The notes beneath the pieces were generated by a model. It was not told the origin of the DNA. It did no database searches and saw only the letters and a list, made by a program, of their open reading frames with translations. Shown one piece after another: positions 9,448-17,916 of a stretch of DNA of 64,000 nucleotides. Location of the stretch: positions 25,511 through 89,510 of the forward strand of contig JAABQQ010000216.1 in NCBI GenBank assembly GCA_011391405.1, given 5' to 3'. Position numbers and translations under genes: made by a program. Position 1 is the stretch's first letter; each line of letters begins with the position of its first letter. Origin of the DNA: Gammaproteobacteria bacterium (GTDB lineage Bacteria > Pseudomonadota > Gammaproteobacteria > Steroidobacterales > Steroidobacteraceae).

Positions 9448-10137
9448 CTAGTCGCAGTGGTCCTGCCGGTCGCACACGTCGCCGGTCCATTCGGCGAGAG
9501 ACTGCTGCAAGGCCTGGACAAAGATCGCGCTGTCCTGCGCACCGCTGACCGCGTATTTGTGGTTGAAGACGAAGAAGGGCACGGCGTTGATGCCGAACCG
9601 CGATGCCTGGTCAATGTCGCGGTGGACGTCGGCGGCGAATCGATCTCCGCTCAACACGTCGCGCACTTCGCTCGCGGGCAGGCCGGCGTCGACGGCGAGT
9701 GTCGTCAGCTGTGTTTGGTCGGCGATGTTCTGGCCGTCGACGAAATACGCTTTGAACAGTCGTTCCTGCACGTCGTCGCCCTTGCCTGCGCTGGCGGCGT
9801 AGTGCGCGAGTCGGTGTGCGTCGAAGGTGTTGGCGACGACGGTGCGGTTGTAGTCGAACGTCAGTCCGACGACTCTGGCTCGATCGGTGACATCGGCGAT
9901 GACCCGGCGGGTGACGTCCAGGGTCCAGCCCTTCTTCTCCGCGAGGTTCTGCACGGCGTTGCGGGAGGGGTCGGTCTGCGTGTCGGGCTGCAGCTGGAAG
10001 CTCCGCCAGACAATTTCGATCTGGTCGTGGTTCGGCAGCTGCGCAAGCGCAGTCTCGAACTTGCGCTTGCCGATGTAGCAGAACGGACAGATGACGTCGC
10101 TCCAGATCTCGACGGTCATCCTGCGTGCAACGGTCAT
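9448..10137 (-). CDS. DsbA-family oxidoreductase (FrnE-like)
   Basis: A 229-residue thioredoxin-fold protein without a signal peptide, so cytosolic. The redox motif CPFCYIGKRKFE lies at about residues 17-28 and the cis-proline segment NAVPFFVFNHKYAVSGAQ at about 180-197; the long helical insertion between them is typical of the FrnE/2-hydroxychromene-2-carboxylate isomerase branch. The C-terminus ends with a CDRQDHCD segment, two extra cysteines seen in some FrnE proteins that respond to oxidative stress. The ATG at 10137 is chosen on family N-terminus (MTVEIWSDVICPFC); the frame opens about 20 codons earlier. Confidence 0.88.
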   Translation of the reverse strand: MTVARRMTVEIWSDVICPFCYIGKRKFETALAQLPNHDQIEIVWRSFQLQPDTQTDPSRNAVQNLAEKKGWTLDVTRRVIADVTDRARVVGLTFDYNRTVVANTFDAHRLAHYAASAGKGDDVQERLFKAYFVDGQNIADQTQLTTLAVDAGLPASEVRDVLSGDRFAADVHRDIDQASRFGINAVPFFVFNHKYAVSGAQDSAIFVQALQQSLAEWTGDVCDRQDHCD

Positions 10138-10244
10138 GGGAACGTTCTCGGGTGACGGTTCGGTGGTGGTGAGCGGACGGTGGTCTGCGTAGACCACGCG
10201 AGTGCCGGCGGATCGCCGGCACTCTTATATCGAGCGAGGGCCCG

Positions 10245-10433
10245 TCAGCGCAGGCGAAGGCTGATGCCGAGACTGCCGGCTTTCTGGCGCACGGCGCCTT
10301 CGCTGCGCTTCAGCACTTTGGCGATCTTCGCGGCGGAGGTGCGGCCCGCTTCTTTGCGGAGCGTCTTCAGGTCCGCGTCGGTCCAGGGGTTGATCGAGCG
10401 CTTCTTTGTTTTCTGTTTGCGAGTCTTGGCCAT
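10245..10433 (-). CDS. Small Lys-rich protein with SANT/Myb-like helix-turn-helix
   Basis: A 62-residue, highly basic protein. Residues 1-13 are Lys/Arg-rich; residues 16-60 read NPWTDADLKTLRKEAG then AAKIAKVLKRSEGAVRQKA, a SANT/Myb-like or homeodomain-like three-helix fold found in small bacterial proteins with high copy in some genomes. It probably binds DNA. No Shine-Dalgarno is visible before the ATG (10433). It lies alone between a DsbA-like gene and a serine hydrolase gene on the same strand. Confidence 0.65.
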   Translation of the reverse strand: MAKTRKQKTKKRSINPWTDADLKTLRKEAGRTSAAKIAKVLKRSEGAVRQKAGSLGISLRLR

Positions 10434-10585
10434 TTGAAATTCTGATCGGTGACTGGGGTCGAGCAGCTTACGCGGTTCGGTCGTGGGCAGTGATGCAAAT
10501 CGCACTGCAGAGCTTTCTGCGACCTGGTCGAGATGCGTACCTGTAGATCGACTGCGTAATGAAGACGTGCCGTCGCAATGACCGA

Positions 10586-12016
10586 CTAGTCCTTTACGGC
10601 CACCTGGAACTGCTCGAGCTTTCCATCCGGCATTTCGTAAGTCCATACGCGCAGTGTCCGGTCGGCGAACTTCGCGTCATATGATCGTCCCGTCATGCCG
10701 CCGCGGAGCCAGCGCCGTGTCTGCCGGAACTCCTTCGGTGCGCCAAGCGGCGCGAGGCTCGTCTTGAAATCGGCGATTGCCTGATCGGTGAAATAGAAAC
10801 TTGCGTTGGCAGTGAACAAGCTACGGTCGAAACGTCCTTGCTGCAGACCCTCAAAGATGCTTCGTGCCTGGTTGATTCTTGCGACGTCGGCTGGTTGCGT
10901 TTGTTCCAGCAGGATCCCGGCAAGCTTCTCGGAGAGTTGTTCGGGAGCCGGCGAGGCGTCCAGGTTGACGAGAATGGTGATTGCCGTGCGGTCATCGGGA
11001 TAAACCGTGTTCGCGGTGACGAAGCCGTTCACGGCGCCGCCGTGGTCGATCTTGCGGCGGTGGTTCTCCACCTCGACGTGCACGCCGAGCCCGTACTGGC
11101 TGCCGGCGCCGCTGGCCAACAACGTGTCGGTCTCGAACGCACGATACGACGCCTCCGACAGCAGACTGCGGTTGATGACGGAGATGTTCCAGCGGGCGAG
11201 ATCCTCGGCCGTCATCGCGAGTCCGCCGGCGCCAAACAGCCACCCGGCGCCGCTGGGGACTGCGACGCGCGGCGGGCCCAGCGCAAAATTGCCGTAGCCG
11301 GTGGTGTTGCCGGAGGCGAGGGGTTCATTGTCGAAATCGCGCACCGAAGTCATCTGCAGCGGCTTGAAGATCCGCTCCTGCAGGAACGCGAAGAGCGGCT
11401 GACCGCTGGCCTTCTCGATGATGCGGCCCGCGATGACGTATCCGGTATTGCTGTACTGCCACTTCGTGCCGGGCTCATAGTCGAGCGGCTTGCGGGCCCA
11501 GCGGTCCATGATGCGCTCCGGTGCCACGGGCTCGACCATCAAGGGGAACATGTAATCCTGCGGCCAGTAGTCCTGATAGCCGGCCGTGTGGGAAAGCAGC
11601 TGACGAATGGTGATGTCGTTGGCGCGGGTGAGTTCGGGCAGGTACTTGGCGACCTTGTCGTCGAGCGAGAGCTTACCGTCCTGCTGCAGCAGGAGGATGG
11701 CTGCCGCGGTGAACTGCTTCGAGACGGACCCGATGGCGTACCGCATGCCAGGTTCGGCCGGCAGCGTCGGCTCGAGGCGTGCCTCACCGTACGCCCGCAG
11801 GTAGGCGGTCCGGCCGTCGCGAACGATCGCGATCGAGGCGCTGGGCGCGCCGGTATTTTTCAGCACCTCGGCTGCGGCCGCATCGATCTTCGTCAGGGTC
11901 TCAGGGGAAAGGCCACCAGCCGGAGGCGTGTCCGCGGCCAGGCCCAGACGGGCGAATAAAAGAGTGACGACCGTGGCGAGCGTGCAGACCTGCGCGACGT
12001 GATGCTTGAGGTCCAT
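10586..12016 (-). CDS. Exported serine hydrolase, beta-lactamase/class C PBP-like (S12)
   Basis: A 476-residue protein with a signal peptide (about 1-27, ending GLAADT) and a beta-lactamase fold. The active-site motifs are SVSK (SxxK) at about 95, YSN (YxN) at about 186 and HGG (in place of KTG) at about 308, the standard set of S12-family esterase/peptidase proteins such as EstB and AmpH-like enzymes. A C-terminal domain of about 120 residues follows, as often seen in this group. The ATG at 12016 has AGCAGGA just upstream; the frame continues upstream into a decayed gene remnant. The substrate is unknown; true beta-lactamase activity is not implied. Confidence 0.88.
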   Translation of the reverse strand: MDLKHHVAQVCTLATVVTLLFARLGLAADTPPAGGLSPETLTKIDAAAAEVLKNTGAPSASIAIVRDGRTAYLRAYGEARLEPTLPAEPGMRYAIGSVSKQFTAAAILLLQQDGKLSLDDKVAKYLPELTRANDITIRQLLSHTAGYQDYWPQDYMFPLMVEPVAPERIMDRWARKPLDYEPGTKWQYSNTGYVIAGRIIEKASGQPLFAFLQERIFKPLQMTSVRDFDNEPLASGNTTGYGNFALGPPRVAVPSGAGWLFGAGGLAMTAEDLARWNISVINRSLLSEASYRAFETDTLLASGAGSQYGLGVHVEVENHRRKIDHGGAVNGFVTANTVYPDDRTAITILVNLDASPAPEQLSEKLAGILLEQTQPADVARINQARSIFEGLQQGRFDRSLFTANASFYFTDQAIADFKTSLAPLGAPKEFRQTRRWLRGGMTGRSYDAKFADRTLRVWTYEMPDGKLEQFQVAVKD

Positions 12017-12056
12017 GTCTGTCCTGCTGCCATTCGTGATGTGGCGTGGCCGGAAT

Positions 12057-12194
12057 CTACAGGCGTGCAGTGGGCTTGGCGAGTGCAAGGGCGGACATGC
12101 CGAATTCTGCGGCGAGGTCGCGGACGGGTTTGGTCCAGACGAGGTCGTACAAGGCGGAACGGGAGAGGGTGGTGAAGGTTTTCTGCTGCGGCAT
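12057..12194 (-). pseudogene. Decayed remnant of a DNA-binding-like gene, 5' part only
   Basis: Minus-strand frame from an ATG at 12194, with GGAG 8 bases before it, encodes 45 residues ending in TAG at 12057. SRSALYDLVWTKPVRDLAAEFGMSALALAK resembles the N-terminus (xLYELVWSEPMTKLAKRFGISD) of a recurrent bacterial family of hypothetical HTH-like proteins. After the TAG the same frame continues IPATPHHEW, matching the family's DIPxPPxGYW, so a nonsense change has interrupted the gene, and the frame then runs into the serine hydrolase start. The family match is from memory. It is best read as a pseudogene. Confidence 0.5.
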
Positions 12195-12507
12195 GGCCGT
12201 CTCCGGGGGTTCTAGCGACGGTAGCAAACGTTCGAGATCGAGTGCCTCAGGGAATGCGGATGTCAGGCGCGAGCCGTTTGTGCTCCGTGTTTACTTCGCT
12301 GCGAGAGGTTGAGTCCCGCGTGCAGATGCGCAGCGCGCTGTGCGCAGCGCCGGGCGTTCGGCACTAGCGATTAGCGCGAATGGTTGAGAACCCGATGCAA
12401 GCGAACAAATTCACTATCATCAGCGGTCTGCCGGTTGCCCTCCGCGAAAGACCACCAAAAACGCCTGTCTTCTCCGTTTAGGTCGTCGTTCGTCGACGGC
12501 TTTCAAT
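12195..12507. other. Intergenic stretch without recognisable gene
   Basis: About 310 bases between the decayed remnant and the end of the PQQ-propeller gene, both on the minus strand. No protein motif, tRNA or hairpin with a T-run was seen. It may hold the promoter of the remnant. Confidence 0.4.
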
Positions 12508-13725
12508 CTATTTCAGCTTCAGCATCGTCTGGTACGTGCCGACAAAGATCGCTCCGTCCGCCGCGACCGGGATGCCGAAGGACCACGGTTCTTCGGTCGG
12601 GTATTTGAACGACCACAGCACCTGCCGAGTCTGTACGTCCACGGCGTGCAGGACGCCGCCGCTATCCTTCGGCCCGGTGTCGATGCCAGCCACGCGGCCC
12701 TGGAAATAGACGACGCCATCGGCTGCCGCAGTGCCGACGAACGTGTCGCTGTACTCGCCAGGCAGTGTCCACGCCGTCCGCCCGGTCCGAGCATCGACGG
12801 CCCAGAACTGCCCCTGGGTGACGCCGTAGACGTAGCCGCTTGCCTGCACGAGACCGCGCAGATGCTTGCGCCGCGTCCCGTCCATCGTGTCGACGCGATA
12901 TTTCTGTTGTCCCGTCGCGCGGTCCACGCCGTACAGGTACTCGTCGCTGACGGCCACGATCGTGTCACCGACCGCGAGCACTTCGACCAGGCACGCGCCG
13001 TAGTTGTTCGGGTACTGGCTGAGCGGGTTGTAACGCCACAGCTCCTGGCCGGTCTTTGCGTCGATGGCGTGCAGGAAATAGTCGGTCTTTGAATTGGCCG
13101 GCGACTGGAGTCCGCTCGAGATGTAGACGATCCCGTCGGCGACGGCGGGCTGGCCGGCGGCGCACCAGTTCGATTTCCGCGCGTACTGGTACTTCCAGCG
13201 TTCCGCGCCCGTGGCCACGTCGAAGGCGTACAAGTACCCGTCTTCGTGCTGGGCAATGACCAGCCCATCGACGATGACGGGTTGGCCGTCGTCGACGGGA
13301 TCGAACGGCTTCGTCCACGCCAGCTTGCCGGTGGCCAGCGTGTAGGCGGCGAGCGCCGGATCGGTGGTCCAGGGGACGACCACGAACTTACCGTCGGACG
13401 CTGGTGACTCACCGGTCATGTTGGACGTGACCACCTTCCAGCGCAGCTTGCCCGTCGCCTCGTCCACCGCGAAAAGCCCGCCGTGGCCGGAGGAATTACT
13501 GCCGACGATCAGGCCGTTGACGCGCACCACGTCGCCCCAGTCGCGGAACCCCAGCTTGGTTGCCCAGATTATCGTCGGGGTCTGTCGAACTGCAGCCTGA
13601 GCGATTGCCGGCGTGGGAGCCGCGAGCATCGCGACCGAGAGCGTTGCCAGCGAAAGGACGCCGCGCACGATCCGGGGCGCGGCAATGTCGATATGCCGTG
13701 AATCGGCAGAGTTTGCTGCGCGCAT
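12508..13725 (-). CDS. Secreted PQQ-like beta-propeller repeat protein
   Basis: A 405-residue exported protein. A signal-like hydrophobic segment (about 20-42, ending PAIAQA) precedes a repeat region of PQQ/pyrrolo-quinoline-quinone type blades: GGLFAVDEATGKLRWKV, YLYAFDVATGAERWKY, HAIDAKTGQELWRY, GVDRATGQQKYRV, WAVDARTGRTAWTL and HAVDVQTRQVLWSF. Each has the W-motif of these blades. No dehydrogenase signature or ligand set is evident, so enzyme function is not supported. The start is uncertain: an ATG 23 codons upstream (13794) is also open, and neither has a strong Shine-Dalgarno. Confidence 0.82.
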   Translation of the reverse strand: MRAANSADSRHIDIAAPRIVRGVLSLATLSVAMLAAPTPAIAQAAVRQTPTIIWATKLGFRDWGDVVRVNGLIVGSNSSGHGGLFAVDEATGKLRWKVVTSNMTGESPASDGKFVVVPWTTDPALAAYTLATGKLAWTKPFDPVDDGQPVIVDGLVIAQHEDGYLYAFDVATGAERWKYQYARKSNWCAAGQPAVADGIVYISSGLQSPANSKTDYFLHAIDAKTGQELWRYNPLSQYPNNYGACLVEVLAVGDTIVAVSDEYLYGVDRATGQQKYRVDTMDGTRRKHLRGLVQASGYVYGVTQGQFWAVDARTGRTAWTLPGEYSDTFVGTAAADGVVYFQGRVAGIDTGPKDSGGVLHAVDVQTRQVLWSFKYPTEEPWSFGIPVAADGAIFVGTYQTMLKLK

Positions 13726-13937
13726 TGCTGACACGACCCACGGCTCGTTGCGGAGTGCGAGTAATAGCACGCTCGCGACGTAGTGAAGTGACATTCGTCA
13801 TGAGAGTCGGCACATGCGACGTGGACGTCGACGCCAACCGCGACGGCACTCAGCGGCTGCGAACTCGGTTGGCCGCATACGCCAAACTCGCGGGCGTAGC
13901 CCGCCTCGGAGTGTTGGGTGTGGTGTAGATTGCCAGC

Positions 13938-14222
13938 GTGACCAGGAAACCACGCGAACTACTCGATCCGCAGACCATTGATGAGCTGTACGGACTCGAG
14001 CCCGTGTTCGAGCCGGGTGGCCCGGAGTCGTTGCGGTCCACGGAGTTCGTCGCGATCCAGTGCCCCTATTGTGGGGAGCGATTTGAAACCGCCGTGGACT
14101 TGTCGGCAGGCTCGTTCAGTTATGTCGAGGACTGCCAGGTTTGCTGTCAGCCGATTGAGCTCGTCGGTGATGTGGATGACGCGGGTGCGCTTGCCGGGGT
14201 CGCGGCGAACAGGGCGACTTGA
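13938..14222 (+). CDS. CPXCG motif-containing cysteine-rich protein
   Basis: A 94-residue protein from a GTG start. IQCPYCGE (about 40) and EDCQVCCQPIEL (about 64) give the paired CPxCG and CxxCC zinc-ribbon halves of the Cys_rich_CPXG family. These are small proteins of unknown role, usually about 60-70 residues; here an N-terminal extension of about 35 residues is present. Function is unknown; metal binding is inferred from the cysteines. Confidence 0.82.
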   Translation: MTRKPRELLDPQTIDELYGLEPVFEPGGPESLRSTEFVAIQCPYCGERFETAVDLSAGSFSYVEDCQVCCQPIELVGDVDDAGALAGVAANRAT

Positions 14223-14469
14223 GGCTGGCGGGCGATCGAACTTGCGGCTCTGGAGACGGCAGCGGTGTCCCGACGCCGTGCATTCTCTGCTCCGCTGCGA
14301 ATCGGCTCGTGCGTTCATGCAATGGATGGGAATAAGTCATGAATCAAGGAGGCAAATTCAGGGGATTGCTCGAGGGCAGGTTCAGCGGCCTGGCGAGCAG
14401 CGGGACCGAGTGCCTGTCTAGAGTCAGGCGTCAGACGGGACGTGGTTGCGTGAGAAGAGAGGAATTCAC

Positions 14470-15238
14470 ATGTCAGATATGACCGGGAAAGTTGCGCTGA
14501 TTACCGGCGCAAGCAGTGGGATTGGACGGGCCACCGCCGAGGCCTTCGCCGCCAAGGGTGCAAGGGTTGTGCTGGCCGCGCGGCGGCAAGATGAGCTTGC
14601 GTCGTTCGTGACCGAGATCGAAGCTCGGGGAGGTAAAGCGACTGCCGTCAAGACGGATGTGTCAGCAGCGAGGGACGTGGAGCGCATGGTCGCTCACGCG
14701 CTGGAGACGTTCGGGCGTATCGACTATGCCGTGAACAACGCGGGCATCGAGGGGCGGTTGGCAAGTATCACTGAGTTGGCCGAGGATGACTGGGATCGAG
14801 TTCTGGACATCAACCTGAAGGGCACCTTTCTCTGCCTGAAGTATGCGGCCCGAGCCATGCTCGCTGGCGGACACGGTGGAGCCATCGTCAACATCGGCTC
14901 CGTGAATTCATTCCTCGGCTTCGGGACTGGTTCGGCCTATGTCGCTTCGAAGCATGGCCTGGTCGGATTGACGACAAGTGTGTCCGCCGAGTTGGCGCCG
15001 CAGGGTATCCGGGTGAACATCGTGTCCGGGCTTCGTCGATACACCGATGCATCGCGGAGCGCGAGGGATTGTCGGCGACGATCTATACGACAAAAGCTTG
15101 CTCCCGAGTGTTCATCTGCGGCGCGCCGGTTACCCGGAGGAGATCGCTCGAGCCATCGTCTTCCTATGCTCGGATGAGGCGAGTTACATCACTGGCACAA
15201 CCCTGACGCCGGATGGCGGATACACACTGACGGTGTGA
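14470..15238 (+). pseudogene. SDR-family oxidoreductase with a frameshift near 15027
   Basis: A classical short-chain dehydrogenase split over two frames. Frame one (14470 to 15027) has the NAD(P)-binding ITGASSGIGRATAEAF, VNNAGIEG, the catalytic Ser in NIGSVNSF and YVASK (YxxxK), then GIRVNIVS. The expected PGFVDTPMH is present as GFVDTPMH, but in the next frame: TCC is followed by GGGCTTC instead of a six-base PG codon pair, so two bases, probably CC of a C-run, are missing. The second frame then reads through YPEEIARAIVFLCSDEASYITG to TPDGGYTLTV, a normal C-terminus. AGAGGA precedes the ATG. It is either a recent pseudogene or a sequencing error. Confidence 0.88.
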
Positions 15239-15252
15239 CGTCGCAGTGATGC

Positions 15253-16029
15253 TTACCGAAACCTCCACGTCAGTCCGAGCACGGCGGAATCGAAGCGTGC
15301 GAACGTGTACAAATCGTCGTTGTCCGCACCGCCGTCGAGGATCCGGTACCCGCCTGCGACCGAGATGTTCGGCGTGACGTCGTAGCCAAGCTTCAGCGCT
15401 GCATCGATTGCGCGACCCTGCGGTGCGGCGAGTCCCTCAAAGTCGAGCAGGCCGTACCAACCGGGTGCAAAGCGCCACTCGCCCTCGAGCGCCAGCAGTG
15501 GCACGACGCCGGTGTTCTTCCTCACCCGCGTCAGCGCGCCCTGCTGCAGACGGATCTCCGCATCGCGGATATTCAGCGTGCCGCCGCCGGACCACGTCCA
15601 CCTTTCGCGCTCGTAAAACACGTATCGATAGCTTGCTCGGTAGGAATCGAACCGGTACTTCACGTCGATCGGGCCGGGTGCGAAGGTCGTGTCCCGGAAC
15701 ACGATGGGCTGCGAAGCGGTGCCGGTTTCGTCGATCCCGAGTGGTGCGATGAGGAATCGCAGGCGGTGCTTTGCGTTCAGCGGCCAGTCAAGGACCACGC
15801 GTCCGGCCGGAAACGGACCGTCGCCGGTCAGTTCGTCAATCTTGAACCGGGTGTTCGGCGGTTCGTTTGATACCTGCGCAGTATTTCGCAACTGCCAGGC
15901 GGCACCGAGTTCGACCGTGAGCGCCGGGGACGGCGACACGCTCTCGGCCGCCAGCGCAGCCACCGGCACCAGGGCAGCGAACGCGGCCAGCCAACGCAGC
16001 GGCGAGGTGCGGAGAATTGAATGCAGCAT
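15253..16029 (-). CDS. Outer-membrane beta-barrel-like protein of unknown function
   Basis: A 258-residue exported protein with a signal peptide (about 1-28, VAALAAES). The mature part alternates polar and aromatic/hydrophobic residues in strand-like blocks such as VDVKYRF..YRASYRYVFY and WYGLLDFEG, and ends LGLTWRFR, an aromatic-rich terminal strand. This suggests an 8- to 10-strand outer-membrane barrel. No named family was recognised. It converges on the frameshifted SDR gene with 14 bases between stop codons. Confidence 0.6.
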   Translation of the reverse strand: MLHSILRTSPLRWLAAFAALVPVAALAAESVSPSPALTVELGAAWQLRNTAQVSNEPPNTRFKIDELTGDGPFPAGRVVLDWPLNAKHRLRFLIAPLGIDETGTASQPIVFRDTTFAPGPIDVKYRFDSYRASYRYVFYERERWTWSGGGTLNIRDAEIRLQQGALTRVRKNTGVVPLLALEGEWRFAPGWYGLLDFEGLAAPQGRAIDAALKLGYDVTPNISVAGGYRILDGGADNDDLYTFARFDSAVLGLTWRFR

Positions 16030-16129
16030 GTCCTTCGTGATCCTTCAGCGGGTGATTTGCCGTTGCACCAGGGGTTACCGGTGTCGGCGAGGGCTTCGCG
16101 GCTTTACTTGGACGTCGAACCGGCCAGGC

Positions 16130-16549
16130 TCAACTCGGGGGTTCGTTACGACGGTCAGGAGGTAGCACGCCGACGTCGCCGCTCGGCGCAAGCTTCGTTG
16201 CGGCCCAGCGCCTGAGCTCGCGCACCTTGTCCGGTCCAGTGCGCGGGTTACGGATCAGCGTCTCGATGCTGCGCATGACCGCATCGACCTCCGATTGAGG
16301 CGCGTCCACGCCGGGTGTCGCTACGCGCCACAGGTCGATCCGGTGCTCGCAGCGTTCGCCGAACCGAAGCACGGCGTGGAACCATCGTGGTCGTCGCCAG
16401 TTTCCCAGCAGAAAGTCCATCGCTGCCGCCGCGAGCGACACCGGGATGAGCGTGAGGTCCAGTATCGCCTCCATGCCCAGCTTGATCTGGAACACCACGA
16501 CATCGCGCACGAGTCGCCAGCGTGTGTCGTGGTCGGCCATATCGGTCAT
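16130..16549 (-). CDS. Conserved hypothetical protein with one or two membrane segments
   Basis: A 139-residue protein. WRLVRDVVVFQIKLGMEAILDLTLIPVSLAAAAMDF (about 11-46) holds one long or two short hydrophobic stretches, followed by charged, Arg-rich sequence. I recall similar short proteins in other gammaproteobacteria (FQLKL...D..LVPISL), but with no known function. GGAGGA lies 5 bases before the ATG at 16549, supporting the start. Confidence 0.6.
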   Translation of the reverse strand: MTDMADHDTRWRLVRDVVVFQIKLGMEAILDLTLIPVSLAAAAMDFLLGNWRRPRWFHAVLRFGERCEHRIDLWRVATPGVDAPQSEVDAVMRSIETLIRNPRTGPDKVRELRRWAATKLAPSGDVGVLPPDRRNEPPS

Positions 16550-16687
16550 CGCTGTCCTCCGCGTGTTGTCGTTATCTTACTGCTCCAGCGGGGTAGGAGG
16601 CCCAGCTCACGGAATCGCGCCAGTCCTCGAACGGCAGGCAACTCGGTTGGTCACTTCATTGTGAGGTGTACCTGACCGCAGTCGGAG

Positions 16688-16930
16688 TCAGCCCACCGCT
16701 TCATCCGGGTCCGAGGGAAATTTGTGCCTGATCCAGGCTCGCGTTTCCTTGTCCTGCTCCAGGACGACTTCGTTGCTCGAGCCGTAGGCGCATTCGAGCC
16801 AGGCGGCCTTGGTCACGGGTCGGCCGAGGCTGCGCAGGTGCTCCGCGATCGGGTCGCCCCTCAGCCAGTGCGGGAGTTCCCCGGACGCAGGATCGGCGGC
16901 TTGGTTGTCAGGTGGCTTCGTGTTGCTCAC
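16688..16930 (-). CDS. Hypothetical 80-residue protein
   Basis: An acidic 80-residue protein with no recognised motif (DPIAEHLRSLGRPVTKAAWLECAYG in the middle is the most structured part). It is the third gene of a same-strand set after the nucleotidyltransferase and the 72-residue protein, starting 21 bases after the latter. The coding character is plausible, but it could be a spurious frame. Confidence 0.4.
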   Translation of the reverse strand: MSNTKPPDNQAADPASGELPHWLRGDPIAEHLRSLGRPVTKAAWLECAYGSSNEVVLEQDKETRAWIRHKFPSDPDEAVG

Positions 16931-16951
16931 ACGCCTCTCCGGACCGTGCGT

Positions 16952-17170
16952 TCACAGCGCCGGATGCTCGGGCTGTACAGCGAAGGATTCAGATGGATCG
17001 GGACGGCGCGGTTTGATGGCGCCGCTCTGGTAGGCGAGTTGCAGTGCCGACTGCAGCCACGCGAGGCGTTGTTCCGGCGTGCGGCGCGCGAACGACCAGC
17101 GGCGGAGCGCCTCCGCGTCGTCCCAGGTGCCCCAGGCGGTCGGTTCCTGCGCAGGATCGAATTCAGGCAT
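16952..17170 (-). CDS. Small protein partner of the nucleotidyltransferase
   Basis: A 72-residue protein. Its N-terminal half WGTWDDAEALRRWSFARRTPEQRLAWLQSALQLAYQSGAIK is helical and charged; similar small proteins occur next to AbiEii-type nucleotidyltransferase genes. It starts 3 bases after the nucleotidyltransferase stop, so the two are translated together. A role as the partner of a type IV-like toxin-antitoxin unit is inferred from position only. Confidence 0.6.
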   Translation of the reverse strand: MPEFDPAQEPTAWGTWDDAEALRRWSFARRTPEQRLAWLQSALQLAYQSGAIKPRRPDPSESFAVQPEHPAL

Positions 17171-17173
17171 TTT

Positions 17174-17665
17174 TCAGTCCAGCAGCTTCGCGCGCAGGCG
17201 TTCGACATCGGCCAGGTCCTGGGTCCGCCCTGCGGCCTTTTTTATCAGGATCAGGTGAGGAATCGAGGCGATGCGTACGCCAATTCCACCGATCATCACG
17301 TGTGTCGCGTCGGTCCAGAGATCGTCAAAGCTCACGACTGGAGAGAGCATCACGTCCACGGTCGGACGCGTGTTCGTGGTGTCCCAGAAGCTGCACACCT
17401 TCATGCCCCGCGAGGTTTGCCAATCATGCCGCCGCTCGGGATCGGCGAGGGACAGGGGATCGACGGGCGCCAATGGGCGATAGCCGCCCTCGGTCAGCGC
17501 GCGAACGGCATCCTTGGTCGCCTCAGTTGAGAGGTCGACGGCGAGATCCACGTCGGCCGTCAAGCGATCGAGCCCGTGCAACAGGACTGCCAGACCGTCC
17601 ACGACGACGAACCGTACGCGTGCGGCGACGAGCAGGGAGAACAGCCCGATGAAATCCACTGGCAT
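17174..17665 (-). CDS. Nucleotidyltransferase, AbiEii/AbiGii toxin-like
   Basis: A 163-residue nucleotidyltransferase-fold protein. FVVVDGLAVLLHGLDRLTADVDLAVD (described as positions about 18-43) carries the HG..R.T.D.D pattern with the two metal-binding aspartates; the first Gly of the usual GG is replaced by Asp. TVDVMLSPVVSFDDL supplies the third acidic strand and IPHLILIKKAAGRTQDLADVERL the typical C-terminal helix. Such proteins are toxins of AbiE-like abortive infection or MNT units, or antibiotic-resistance-like transferases. It is the first gene of the minus-strand set; substrate is unknown. Confidence 0.8.
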   Translation of the reverse strand: MPVDFIGLFSLLVAARVRFVVVDGLAVLLHGLDRLTADVDLAVDLSTEATKDAVRALTEGGYRPLAPVDPLSLADPERRHDWQTSRGMKVCSFWDTTNTRPTVDVMLSPVVSFDDLWTDATHVMIGGIGVRIASIPHLILIKKAAGRTQDLADVERLRAKLLD

Positions 17666-17892
17666 GGCTCATTGTCGCCTTGGCGGTGACGTCACGCCAG
17701 CGAGCCGGCGCCCGTCGGCCCACGTCTTTACCTTTGAGTCGCCCGCGGCGCTCTCGTCGCCGTCGGGCTGATCGAGCGGACGGCGACGGTTGCTTCTGTG
17801 GCCAACGCAAAGTTGGCGACAACATCGAGTTATGTGGCTCGCAGGGCAAGTATTGGGGCGGCAAGCTGTCTGCGCGAGTCAATTTGCCAAAT

Positions 17893-17908
17893 ATTCCTAA
17901 ATAGGAAT
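17893..17908. promoter_or_regulatory. Palindromic operator-like site upstream of the first HigBA pair
   Basis: A perfect inverted repeat ATTCCTA-AA-TAGGAAT ends 8 bases before the GTG of the toxin gene. It lies between a TTGCCA -35-like box (17884-17889) and a TAATCT -10-like box (17908-17913) with an 18-base gap. The position suits autoregulation by the HTH antitoxin. No experimental support. Confidence 0.55.
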
Positions 17909-17916
17909 AATCTGCC

